From Marinilabiliales bacterium (GTDB taxonomy: Bacteria > Bacteroidota > Bacteroidia > Bacteroidales > UBA12077), in the NCBI GenBank assembly GCA_002869305.1, contig PKTC01000267.1, forward strand, positions 1 through 21,408: a stretch of DNA of 21,408 nucleotides, written 5' to 3'. The first letter of the stretch is position 1; every line of letters begins with the position of its first letter. The notes under the pieces are model-generated. The model saw only the letters and a program-made list of their open reading frames with translations. It was not told where the DNA came from and made no database searches. Of the stretch, positions 7,568-15,560 are shown piece after piece. Position numbers and translations under genes: made by a program.

Positions 7568-8623
7568 TTATTTAATTTCGATATATTCAGTAGCTATAGT
7601 TGCTCCGGCAAAAATTCCTATTCCATTTTCAACATTTGAATACAGTTGTGCTGGTTCGCTAAAAACATCGTTTTGAGAACTTAGCTGTTTACTGATTGCA
7701 GAATAATATTTGTAATATTCTTCACTCACATGCATTAATTCAATAACAAAATATTTATGAAAATCATCAGGATACACTTCGGAACTCCAAAGATTCAAAC
7801 TATATGTCTTTGTCTGACCATTAAATTTTTCATCATTAATTAATTCACCATTTAATGGCATAGGTCCGTACATTTGTTGATCTTGATCCCGAGGAGTGTA
7901 ATTATTGGCATCCTGAAGGCGATAAGAAATATTTTGCCACCCAAAGGAGAGCTCTCCAAAAGGATCCTCTTTATTCCAAACTTCATCCATATCTAAAGTG
8001 TCAATAGATATGCTGTCTAAAGATTGAATGAAAGAAACAGTTAAAAAATAGTAGTTCTTTTTATCAGCCGGATCATCGAACGTAATGTCTAATCTATATT
8101 TATAGAAAGTTGTATCTGTATTTTCTATAATTTCTGATGTTGTAGAAATTCTTTCAGGTATATATGTTTTAGATTTTAAACCCTTAAAATCTTTAAAGTC
8201 GGGATTAGCAGAATTCAAATTAGTAATTTCAATTTCGTATTCCCTTCCTGGCTTCGGAATAAAACTTTCATCAGTTAAATATGTAATTTGGTTGGTGTTA
8301 AAATGTCCAGGTTGAGAAGGATTTTGAATATTAAAATATTTCATTTAAAAATTACTATATAATTCATTTTCTCCGGAAATGGTTAATTTAAATTGATGTT
8401 CAAAGTTCCCATAATTAAATAGTGGTTCGTGATATTCAATATTAAATGGGTAAGCAGGAAAAGCGTCCAAAGTTTTTCCTAGTACAATTTTAGGAGCTTT
8501 GCTTTCATAAACATGACAGTGAAGATAATACTGCTTATTTTCCAGTTCAAGATCACTTTCACAAGCAAACAGAATAATAAACAATGTAATAATTAATGAT
8601 AGTTTATATATTTTGTATTTCAT
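7568..8623 (-). pseudogene. DUF4249-type lipoprotein, interrupted by in-frame TAA
   Basis: Starting at 8623, the frame begins with a lipoprotein signal (MKYKIYKLSLIITLFIILFAC, lipidated Cys at residue 21). It runs 92 codons to TAA at 8345-8347 and then continues in the same frame for 258 codons to 7568. Joined, the 350 residues have the layout of DUF4249 proteins: a short N-terminal tail, an Ig-like domain ending in an IPKPGREYEIEI-type segment (pGr.Y.l.i), and a beta-rich C-terminal half (YYFLTVSFIQ and later strands). Such lipoproteins are commonly encoded next to TonB receptors like the one upstream, 18 bp away. The codon after the stop is ATG, so reinitiation is possible, but the downstream product would lack an export signal. 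A nonsense mutation or a sequencing error is the likeliest cause. Confidence 0.75.
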
Positions 8624-8641
8624 TTCGTTTAACTAATTAGA

Positions 8642-11344
8642 TTAAAAACTTATAGTATAACTTATTGATGGAATTATACCGATTAATTTTTTTTCTTCAA
8701 CAATTCTTTTTTGATAATAAATAGTTCCAACAATTCCGGCACTCTCTTCACCATAATTAGAAATGTAAACGTTCTTTCTATTATATAGATTATATACCGA
8801 TAAAGTAAGCTTTCTATGCGTCTTCTTACCAATCTTGTTATAATTTATTGCAAAATCTAATCTGTGGTAATCAGGTGATTTATAGGAATTTTTTTCGTTA
8901 TAAAAGACATGAGAATATCCATTTGGGCCATATATTCTTCCATCAAGTCTATTTGCAGGATTGTAATAAAAAACCTGTGGAATTGTTGATCTGTTGCCTG
9001 AGTGGTACAACCAGTTTACACTAAAATCAAATTTTTCGTTTATTTTATAACTACCGGTGATATTTAAATAATGAAGATGATCATAAGTAAAAGGATAACG
9101 CTCGCCTGAGTTTATGTTTTCAAATTTTCGGGTTGTATTGGAAAAGGTATATCCTAACCATCCGGTTAGCTTACCTTTGGTTTTTTCAATTAAGAATTCA
9201 ACTCCTTTGGCTTCACCGGTACCAATCTCTATTTTATCTTCCCAATCCGAAGAACCCGTAAAATAGGATGCACCTTCGGAAAAACTGATTAAATTATCCA
9301 TGTTTTTGTAGTATGCATCTACATGTACGTTCAGGTTTTTTAATCTCAAATAGCTAATTCCAAGGGAGTACTGGTCAGACTCTTCTGATGGAGCTCTTTC
9401 CAATGAAGACAATAATAGGTCTGATGCTTGTTTTATTCTGGTTGCTCCTAAAAGATGTATGTGCTGACCCATCTTGCTATATGAAACTTTTAATATAATA
9501 TTGTTTGCAAATTCCCAATTGCTTGTTACACGGGGCTGTACAAGTGTATTTTTATAGTTGGCATTTTGAAAGTTTGACAAATGCACTCCAGGATTTATAT
9601 TCAAAGAATTCCAAAAATTGAATCGAAATTCTAAATATCCAGAATGTTCTTTTGTAGAATAGTTATATTCTGCTAATACTGTATCCCTTTCAAAATAATT
9701 ATTGGACCTATAATATTGATCAACTCCCGCTGATTGTTTATTTTCAGATTTAAGATCAAGTGAAGTAAAAGAATATCCTGCTGATAGTTTTACTTGAGGC
9801 GATATTTGATACTGAATACTGGCCATCCCTGTGTAGTTAGTTACCTTATTATTTAACTCAGTCTGCACCGAAGAATGACTTGTGTCTGTTTGATTTCTGT
9901 AATAACTGGAATCCTTTACATATCCCGCATAGTTATACTGACTTGTAGAAAATTGAGCATTCCCAAATACTTGCTTTAAAATTTCACCGGCCCAACCTAC
10001 AGATCCGATTAAATTATTCCAGTTTTGTCCGTCAACATTTTCATTAAAAGTATAAGAAAAATCAGAAGGGTCTTCAAATTCATTTCGATTTATTTCTTCT
10101 CCATTATCATTGCCTGTATAGAATGAGACATATAAATTTTGACTTTCTGATAATCTATGGGTTAATTTCGCATTGATATCATTAAAGTGATATTTATTTA
10201 TATTGTTGTCGTTACCGATTTCACTTGGCAATAATTCACCATAGATAAAGTAATATCCTAACCTACCGGCAACTAAAAAACTGGTTTTATCTTTTATCAA
10301 AGGGCCCTCTAAAAATAGTTTTGATGAAATTAAACCTATACTTGCTTTACCTTTAAATTCTTTCATGTTACCATCTTTGGTTTTTACATCAACCACTGAG
10401 GATAACCTTCCTCCATATTTAGAAGAGAATCCGCCTTTAATAACCGCTGTATTTCCGATAACATCCGAATTGAATACAGAGAATAAACCCAGCAGATGAA
10501 AACAGTTGTAAATAGGCACATTATCCAATAAAAAAAGATTCTGCAATGGACCACCTCCTCTAACATAAATAGCTCCATTTGCCTCAGATCCTCCCTGAAT
10601 TCCGGGGATTAACTGGATAGATTTAACCAAATCAGGTTCTCCCATAATTATAGGTAAAGCTTCAATTTTATCTTGAGATACAGTTATTTTTCCCAAGGGA
10701 TCTTCTTTTTTGATTATTTCCTTGTTTGAATGACCAAATATGACAATTTCTTCGAGTTCAACATTTTGGTCAAGGTTAATGGATAATTCCATATTATGAT
10801 CCAATAAAATTTGTTTTTCAACTGGATTTCTGCCAATAAAAGAATAAACCAGTGTATATGCGCCCTCGTGTAAACTTAGACTATAATGCCCGAACTGATT
10901 GCTTACAGTGCCTTTAAAGCTATTTTTATCGAAAATATTTGCTTGAAACAAAGCTTCTCCTGTAGTGTTATCGCGAATAAAACCACTTATAGTGTATCTT
11001 TTTAAATTTTTCTTTTTTATTAAAACTATCTGTTCTTCAATAATTTTAAAATTAATACCTGTTCCACGCAAAAGATAGCTAAGGATTTCTTGAATTGCTT
11101 GATTGTCGAATTCCTTAGTAAATAAGATTTCTTCCGGAATTATTTTTTTCGAGAAAGCAAACGAATATCCGGATTCTTTTGATATTTTTTCAAATGCTTC
11201 CAACAAGTTGTTTTCATTCAATTTGATTGAAATTGTATCTCCAAGCGTTTTACTTACCTGTGCTTTATTTGAAAAAGCTACACAGTTTAGAAGAAGTAAT
11301 AATAGAATATTAATTTTAATTGTTTTGATCTTTAGTTTGTTCAT
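8642..11344 (-). CDS. TonB-dependent outer-membrane receptor with STN signalling domain
   Basis: A 900-residue outer-membrane transporter driven by TonB/ExbBD. In order it has a signal peptide (about 1-28, ending SNKAQ), an STN (secretin/TonB short N-terminal) domain at about 38-110 that signals to an anti-sigma factor, a carboxypeptidase-regulatory-like beta-sandwich at about 118-195, a plug domain at about 215-330 (IQLIPGIQGGSEANGAIYVRGGG, FLLDNVPIYN), and a 22-strand-type barrel ending in the aromatic SYTISF. No SusD partner is adjacent; the neighbour is a DUF4249 lipoprotein, as is usual for this receptor type. Its start overlaps the FecR gene by 29 bp, so expression and assembly are probably coupled. 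The ligand (siderophore, peptide, oligosaccharide or other) cannot be deduced. It is intact. Confidence 0.93.
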   Translation of the reverse strand: MNKLKIKTIKINILLLLLLNCVAFSNKAQVSKTLGDTISIKLNENNLLEAFEKISKESGYSFAFSKKIIPEEILFTKEFDNQAIQEILSYLLRGTGINFKIIEEQIVLIKKKNLKRYTISGFIRDNTTGEALFQANIFDKNSFKGTVSNQFGHYSLSLHEGAYTLVYSFIGRNPVEKQILLDHNMELSINLDQNVELEEIVIFGHSNKEIIKKEDPLGKITVSQDKIEALPIIMGEPDLVKSIQLIPGIQGGSEANGAIYVRGGGPLQNLFLLDNVPIYNCFHLLGLFSVFNSDVIGNTAVIKGGFSSKYGGRLSSVVDVKTKDGNMKEFKGKASIGLISSKLFLEGPLIKDKTSFLVAGRLGYYFIYGELLPSEIGNDNNINKYHFNDINAKLTHRLSESQNLYVSFYTGNDNGEEINRNEFEDPSDFSYTFNENVDGQNWNNLIGSVGWAGEILKQVFGNAQFSTSQYNYAGYVKDSSYYRNQTDTSHSSVQTELNNKVTNYTGMASIQYQISPQVKLSAGYSFTSLDLKSENKQSAGVDQYYRSNNYFERDTVLAEYNYSTKEHSGYLEFRFNFWNSLNINPGVHLSNFQNANYKNTLVQPRVTSNWEFANNIILKVSYSKMGQHIHLLGATRIKQASDLLLSSLERAPSEESDQYSLGISYLRLKNLNVHVDAYYKNMDNLISFSEGASYFTGSSDWEDKIEIGTGEAKGVEFLIEKTKGKLTGWLGYTFSNTTRKFENINSGERYPFTYDHLHYLNITGSYKINEKFDFSVNWLYHSGNRSTIPQVFYYNPANRLDGRIYGPNGYSHVFYNEKNSYKSPDYHRLDFAINYNKIGKKTHRKLTLSVYNLYNRKNVYISNYGEESAGIVGTIYYQKRIVEEKKLIGIIPSISYTISF

Positions 11345-12329
11345 TTTTAATTTCTAAGAGTTTAATGTAATTATCTATTTTCTCCACTTCCAGTTCAAAA
11401 GTCAAAGAAATTACCTTTAATATTTTATCTAATGATTGGTTTTTGAATTCTGCGGTAAACCTCAATTCCTTAAGACTGTTGTTTTCAAATTTAATTTTGG
11501 TATTATATGTCTTTTCAAGAATTTGAGTAATTTCTTCAAGTCGTAAGTCATCGAAGACTAATGTTTTTGTTTTCCAGGCAATATAATTTTCCGTTTTGCT
11601 CTTGTGCTTTTTAAGCTTCTTATTATTTATATTGTAGTGTACCTGCTCACCCTTTTTAACTTTAATACTACCATGCAACGAATTTGGAAAGAATTCTACA
11701 ACACCTGTTTTTACAGAAAGCGAAAGCAAACTATCATTCTTGTAAGATGAGATATTGAAGGATGTTCCTAGAACCTTAAAATTTCCGTGCTCGGTATGAA
11801 TAATAAAAGGCTTGGTTTTCATTTGTTCAACATCGAAGAAAGCTTCACCAGAAAGCCAAACTTCCCTTTTTTTTCTGATAAAATTTGTTTTATACTTAAG
11901 TTCTGTATCATAATTTAAATCAATTACACTTTTATCAGGTAATTCCTGAGCTACAATCGAATTATTCTTGGCTGAGAAAATCGTTTCATCCGGATACAGA
12001 ATAGCTTTGCCCACAAAAAGTAGAATAAGTAAACTGGCGGCAATGGATACTACACTGTAAAAAGCAGGCTTTAAGTAAAAAACTTTATTTCTTTTTTGAG
12101 TAGTTTTTAACTTTACTATTTCCCAGGCCTCATTTGTTTCCTGAGAATAACCATAGGAGAGATTACCTGTTTTTACCCAAATTTCTTTTATGTCGTTAAA
12201 AAATGATTCATTCGCTACATCAGTTTCTAACCAGTTTTCAAAATCGGATTTTTGTTTGTTCGAGGCCTTATCTGTTAATATATCACCGATAAGTTCCCAG
12301 TTCACATTATGTAAATCTATTTTTTTCAT
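11316..12329 (-). CDS. FecR-family anti-sigma factor
   Basis: A 337-residue single-pass inner-membrane regulator that holds the ECF sigma factor until the receptor signals. From the N-terminus it has a cytoplasmic sigma-binding domain (about 1-80, including WELIGDILTDKAS), a membrane helix at about 90-110 (SVVSIAASLLILLFVGKAI), the periplasmic FecR domain at about 115-230 (VWLSGEAFFDV, FKVLGTSFNISSY), and a C-terminal DUF4974/STN-like domain from about residue 265 (LVFDDLRLEEITQILEKTYN). The frame is open to 12422, but the first 31 residues look like translated leader, and MKKIDLHNVNWELIG gives a normal N-terminus, so I use 12329. It lies 59 bp after the sigma gene and overlaps the receptor start by 29 bp. 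Confidence 0.9.
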   Translation of the reverse strand: MKKIDLHNVNWELIGDILTDKASNKQKSDFENWLETDVANESFFNDIKEIWVKTGNLSYGYSQETNEAWEIVKLKTTQKRNKVFYLKPAFYSVVSIAASLLILLFVGKAILYPDETIFSAKNNSIVAQELPDKSVIDLNYDTELKYKTNFIRKKREVWLSGEAFFDVEQMKTKPFIIHTEHGNFKVLGTSFNISSYKNDSLLSLSVKTGVVEFFPNSLHGSIKVKKGEQVHYNINNKKLKKHKSKTENYIAWKTKTLVFDDLRLEEITQILEKTYNTKIKFENNSLKELRFTAEFKNQSLDKILKVISLTFELEVEKIDNYIKLLEIKNEQTKDQNN

Positions 12330-12353
12330 ATTCTTATATCTAATACACTTAAG

Positions 12354-12393
12354 TTTAAAAAAGGGCCTATAAAATTTTAAATTCTTTTTTAAA
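12354..12393 (-). other. Inverted repeat between sigma factor and fecR genes
   Basis: TTTAAAAAAG (12354-12363) and CTTTTTTAAA (12384-12393) are perfect 10-base inverted arms around a 20-base loop. They span the stop codon of the sigma gene and the leader of fecR. The pair could form an RNA hairpin that attenuates or processes the transcript. It is very AT-rich, so chance is a real alternative, and there is no classic terminator T-tract. Confidence 0.3.
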
Positions 12394-12949
12394 AAAGTTT
12401 CAATGCGTAGAAAATCAAGCAAATAATAAGGTAAGTTAGTTCTCGTTTAAGATGTTTTAAAGCTTTGCCGATCTGATTTTTGACAGTTTTTACTGCTATG
12501 CCAAGCTCTTCTGCAATTTCTTTATGTTTGAGTCCGTGCATGCGACTCATTATGAAAATACGCTTACATTGGGCTGGTAATTTGTTAATGGAATTATGTA
12601 TCAAGATCAGTTTGTCGTTGATTTCATCATTTTCAACTTGCTCTGAAATATCTTGATTTTTGAATTCATTTTGAAATTCTTGTTTTACATTTTGATGACG
12701 TAAATAATTAAAGCATTTATTTTTAACTGCCCTATATAAGTAAGGTGATGGAGATTGCGGTCGCAAATTTTCCCTGTTTTCCCAAATACTGATAAATACT
12801 TCTTGAACTAAGCCTTTTGCCAAGTCTTTATCTTGAATAATTTTGACACAAAAACCAACTAAAGGCTCATAATAAAGTCGAAAGAGTATTTCAAAGGCTT
12901 TTTCATCTGACTTTTTTATGAATGCAAACAAATTGCTTTTTGCTTTCAT
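12389..12949 (-). CDS. ECF-type RNA polymerase sigma factor (FecI-like)
   Basis: A 186-residue sigma-70 family protein of the Bacteroidota ECF group that works with FecR anti-sigma factors. Region 2 is at about 12-85 (FEILFRLYYEPLVGF, LVQEVFISIWENRENL, PYLYRAVKNKCFNYLR). Region 4 is at about 118-172, with LPAQCKRIFIMSRMHGLKHKEIA (residues 125 on) and the DNA-binding helix-turn-helix ELGIAVKTVKNQIGKALKHLK. The usual AEDLVQEVF motif reads AKGLVQEVF, a small departure. The C-terminus is an odd hydrophobic tail (YLIICLIFYALKLF). It is the first gene of the sigma-FecR-receptor-DUF4249 cassette and should direct transcription of the receptor when the surface signal arrives. A -7 box 33 bp upstream suggests basal expression from the housekeeping sigma factor. 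Confidence 0.92.
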   Translation of the reverse strand: MKAKSNLFAFIKKSDEKAFEILFRLYYEPLVGFCVKIIQDKDLAKGLVQEVFISIWENRENLRPQSPSPYLYRAVKNKCFNYLRHQNVKQEFQNEFKNQDISEQVENDEINDKLILIHNSINKLPAQCKRIFIMSRMHGLKHKEIAEELGIAVKTVKNQIGKALKHLKRELTYLIICLIFYALKLF

Positions 12950-12982
12950 TAACCTGTTATTAGCAAACTAAATATTTAATTA

Positions 12983-12990
12983 CAAAGGTA
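12983..12990 (-). promoter_or_regulatory. -7 box of the ECF sigma factor gene
   Basis: The minus strand reads TACCTTTG, an exact TAnnTTTG match, 33 bases before the ATG at 12949. The predicted start near 12976 would leave a leader of about 27 nt. No convincing -33 TTG is seen at 19-21 bases upstream. Confidence 0.45.
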
Positions 12991-13032
12991 CTAAGTACGT
13001 AATAATTGAAATATTATTTCTTGACGAGAATC

Positions 13033-13064
13033 AAAAAAACCAGATAACAAGTTGCTATCTGGTT
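13033..13064 (-). terminator. Rho-independent terminator of the second pepP
   Basis: On the minus strand, AACCAGATA pairs perfectly with TATCTGGTT (9 bp, extendable to 11 with one G-T pair) around a short loop, followed directly by a T-tract (A run at 13033-13039 on the plus strand). It lies 26 bp after the stop codon at 13091 and separates this gene from the sigma factor operon. Confidence 0.8.
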
Positions 13065-13090
13065 CTGTATTATATTAAATAATTATTATT

Positions 13091-14482
13091 TTATGATTTC
13101 ATAATATTTTCAACTTCTTCAACGGTTATTGGAATTCTTTTTCCAAGTATTTGTGATCCTGTTTCTGTTACCAGTAAGTCATCTTCCAATCGGATGCCAC
13201 CAAAAGTAGCATATTCATCCAACACCTTATCAAAATTAATAAAATCTGCATTGATTTTTTCAGCTTTCCATTTTTTAACTAGATCTGGTATGAAATAAAT
13301 TCCAGGTTCTGCAGTTAAAACAAAACCTGCTTGTAATTTGCGACCTAATCTTAAACCACGCAATCCAAACTGAGTTGCACGTTTAATTTCGTTATCGTAT
13401 CCTACATGATCTTCACCAAGATTCTCCATATCATGTACATCTAATCCCATCATATGTCCTAATCCATGAGGCATAAACATGGCGTGAGCTCCTTCGCGTA
13501 CAGCATCTTCAGGATTTCCTTTCATAATTCCTAGATCGATTAAACCAGTAGCTAATATTTTAGCAGATTCCAAGTGAATATCTCTATAGGAAATACCTGG
13601 TTTTATTAAAGTAATGGAATGATCAAGGGCTTTTAAAACTATATTATAAATGTCTTTTTGTTTTTGAGAAAACTTTCCTCCAATGGGGACAGTTCTCGTA
13701 TTATCACTTGCATAATGCATATTGGTTTCAGCACCAGTATCTGTTAACATAAGTTTACCCTCTTGCAACATATTTCCATGATAATGGTTATGCAAAGTTT
13801 CACCATTTTGAGAAAGAATTATTGGGAATGATAACATAGAACCATGTGCTAATGCGATTCCTTCAACTGTTCCTGCAATTTCCTGTTCATAGATTCCAGG
13901 CTTTGCCATTTTCATAGCAGTTGTATGCATTTTATAACCTATTGCGGCAGCTTTAATGAGCTCCTCAATTTCGTACTTATCTTTTATGGATCGCAGTTCA
14001 ACTATTGCTTTAATTAGTTCTATTGAAACATAATCTTCTGCTTCTGAATGATGTATTTCCAGCAAGTTACTAAACTGTATAGTAGAATCGCCACGATAAA
14101 ATGGTAAGGTATGTATATTTCTATTTTGATTTTTCGCATTTCGTAAGTAGTTTTCCAACTGACCCATAGGTTCAGTATTTTCAACTCCGATATCGGTTGC
14201 TAATTCTTTGATACTTGGTTGAGGTCCCATCCAAATAATATCATCTATACTAAAATCATTACCAAATAAGTATTCTTTACCGGAATCCAGATCAATTAAT
14301 CCAGCAAGATTTGGTATGTCAAGTCCAAAGAAATAGAGAAAAGAACTATCCTGACGATAGTGGTACGTGTTGTCTACATAATTAAAAGCAGCTTCCTTGT
14401 TTCCTAATATTAGTACTAAACCACCTTTTAGTTTTTCTTTTAATTTTTTTCTACGCTCTATATAAACACTCTTCTTAAACAT
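13091..14482 (-). CDS. pepP: Xaa-Pro aminopeptidase (aminopeptidase P, M24B), second copy
   Basis: A 463-residue cytoplasmic metallopeptidase of the same family as the gene at 749-2038. The N-terminal aminopeptidase P domain (about 1-150) includes YHYRQDSSFLYFFGLDIPNLAG. The catalytic domain follows from about 165. All five metal ligands are present: D248 and D260 (LTDTGAETNMHYASDNTRT), H343 (GLGHMMGLDVHD), E392 (AEPGIYF) and E433 (IRLEDDLLV). H231 in HNHYHGN corresponds to the conserved active-site His region. It differs from the first copy by an insertion around residues 350-385 before the EPGIYF block, so it is a diverged paralog and not a recent duplicate. It appears monocistronic, with a strong terminator downstream and a promoter-like region upstream. 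Confidence 0.95.
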   Translation of the reverse strand: MFKKSVYIERRKKLKEKLKGGLVLILGNKEAAFNYVDNTYHYRQDSSFLYFFGLDIPNLAGLIDLDSGKEYLFGNDFSIDDIIWMGPQPSIKELATDIGVENTEPMGQLENYLRNAKNQNRNIHTLPFYRGDSTIQFSNLLEIHHSEAEDYVSIELIKAIVELRSIKDKYEIEELIKAAAIGYKMHTTAMKMAKPGIYEQEIAGTVEGIALAHGSMLSFPIILSQNGETLHNHYHGNMLQEGKLMLTDTGAETNMHYASDNTRTVPIGGKFSQKQKDIYNIVLKALDHSITLIKPGISYRDIHLESAKILATGLIDLGIMKGNPEDAVREGAHAMFMPHGLGHMMGLDVHDMENLGEDHVGYDNEIKRATQFGLRGLRLGRKLQAGFVLTAEPGIYFIPDLVKKWKAEKINADFINFDKVLDEYATFGGIRLEDDLLVTETGSQILGKRIPITVEEVENIMKS

Positions 14483-14536
14483 AAAATATCGATTTAATTG
14501 ATAATTAACACTTTAAAATTTTCCTAAATTACATTA

Positions 14537-14544
14537 CAAAATTA
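14537..14544 (-). promoter_or_regulatory. -7 box upstream of the second pepP
   Basis: The minus strand reads TAATTTTG (TAnnTTTG), 54 bases before the ATG at 14482. It overlaps the right arm of the TTTTCCTAA/TTAGGAAAA inverted repeat, which could serve as an operator. No -33 element is evident at standard spacing. Confidence 0.35.
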
Positions 14545-14749
14545 GGAAAAACAAAGGACTGAAATTTTTAACTAAATTAAAATTATTATTGAAAATATTT
14601 ATTGTAAAATATAGCCATGTAAAGTTCACATACCAACTAAAGGTTAGTAAATATTGCTAGAAAGCACAAATAATAAAGGATTCCTGTTTTTTGGCATTAA
14701 CACTTTCTAAATCAGCACAAAAAAAGTTTTAATTAAATTGCGAATACAC

Positions 14750-14779
14750 TTGCATATGTCGTATAAAATGTTATATTCG
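14750..14779 (+). promoter_or_regulatory. Promoter of the conserved hypothetical gene at 14823
   Basis: TTG at 14750-14752, a 19-base spacer, and TATATTCG at 14772-14779, which matches TAnnTTTG at all but one position. The expected start is near 14786. The arms of the inverted pair TGCGAATA (14739-14746) and TATTCGCA (14774-14781) bracket this promoter, the second overlapping the -7 box. The palindrome TTAACA-TAT-TGTTAA lies at the predicted start site. Confidence 0.45.
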
Positions 14780-14822
14780 CAGTTTATTAACATATTGTTA
14801 ACAATTCAATCTTAATAAAAAT

Positions 14823-15560
14823 ATGCCTTACCGACGCTTACCTAATACCGACAGTTCTCGATTAAAAGCTTTAAATAGTGCTTTAAAAAAAGGGAAAGAT
14901 ATTACACCAATGGATTTAGCATTTAAACAAGGAACTTTTCAACGTGTAAGATCATTTTTGCCAAAATGGGAAAAAGCGATTACTGAGCATAAAAACACCT
15001 ATGATATTCAGATAACAAATAATAAGGAATATCAGAAAAAATTAAGAAAAGCAAAGCTATATATTTCGCATTTCATTCAGGTTATTAATATGGCCATTAT
15101 CAGAGGCGAGTTACAAACTTCTGTAAGAATTGATTTTGAGATTGAAGAGGATAACAGCAAATTGCCATCGTTAAATACAGAGACCGATGTAATTGAGTGG
15201 GGTAAGAAACTAATTGATGGTGAAACAAAAAGAAAAATGAAGGGACATTCTCCAATAACAAATCCCACAATAGCCGTTGTACGAGTGCACTATGATAACT
15301 TTTTGGAAGCATATAAATTTCAAAAAACCTTGCAAAAGAATCATACCAGAGCTTTAAATAATTTGGCTGAATTGCGTGATGAAGCAGATGACATTATCTT
15401 AAACGTTTGGAACGAGGTGGAGGAATCATACAGTGATTTACCTGAAGATTTAAAAAGAGAAAAATCACAGACTTATGGATTGGTATATGTTTATCGCAAA
15501 AACGAGATTGGCAGAATAAGTTTAATTAAAGATAGCGAACAAAGAATATTTAATATCTAG
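14823..15560 (+). CDS. Conserved hypothetical protein, helical, cytoplasmic
   Basis: A 245-residue protein with no signal peptide or membrane segment. I do not recognise a named domain. It opens with MPYRRLPNTDSSRLKALNSALKK, an N-terminus I associate with uncharacterised Bacteroidota proteins. It is rich in charged helices (for example about 50-95 and 165-215, the latter possibly coiled). The middle, about 130-150, contains EWGKKLIDGETKRKMKGHSP. The C-terminus is a short beta-like segment (TYGLVYVYRKNEIGRISLIK). It has its own promoter region and is convergent with the CPBP protease gene, overlapping it by 11 bp. Codon use and composition match its neighbours, so it is a real gene of unknown role. 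Confidence 0.8.
   Translation: MPYRRLPNTDSSRLKALNSALKKGKDITPMDLAFKQGTFQRVRSFLPKWEKAITEHKNTYDIQITNNKEYQKKLRKAKLYISHFIQVINMAIIRGELQTSVRIDFEIEEDNSKLPSLNTETDVIEWGKKLIDGETKRKMKGHSPITNPTIAVVRVHYDNFLEAYKFQKTLQKNHTRALNNLAELRDEADDIILNVWNEVEESYSDLPEDLKREKSQTYGLVYVYRKNEIGRISLIKDSEQRIFNI

Larger units (their letters stand above)
14483..14822. other. 340-bp divergent intergenic region
   Basis: A very AT-rich stretch between divergent genes; I find no ORF or RNA gene. It holds a -7 box on each strand (described separately). It also holds a 9-bp inverted repeat TTTTCCTAA (14519-14527) / TTAGGAAAA (14542-14550), a short palindrome ACTAA-AGG-TTAGT near 14635-14650, an 8-bp inverted pair TGCGAATA / TATTCGCA (14739-14746, 14774-14781), and TTAACA-TAT-TGTTAA (14787-14801). 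The middle part, about 14560-14735, shows nothing else I can name. Confidence 0.6.

Noticed and set aside
12330..12422. Longer FecR N-terminus from ATG 12422
   Set aside because: The 31 extra residues overlap the sigma gene end and the hairpin region and do not look like a FecR N-terminus.
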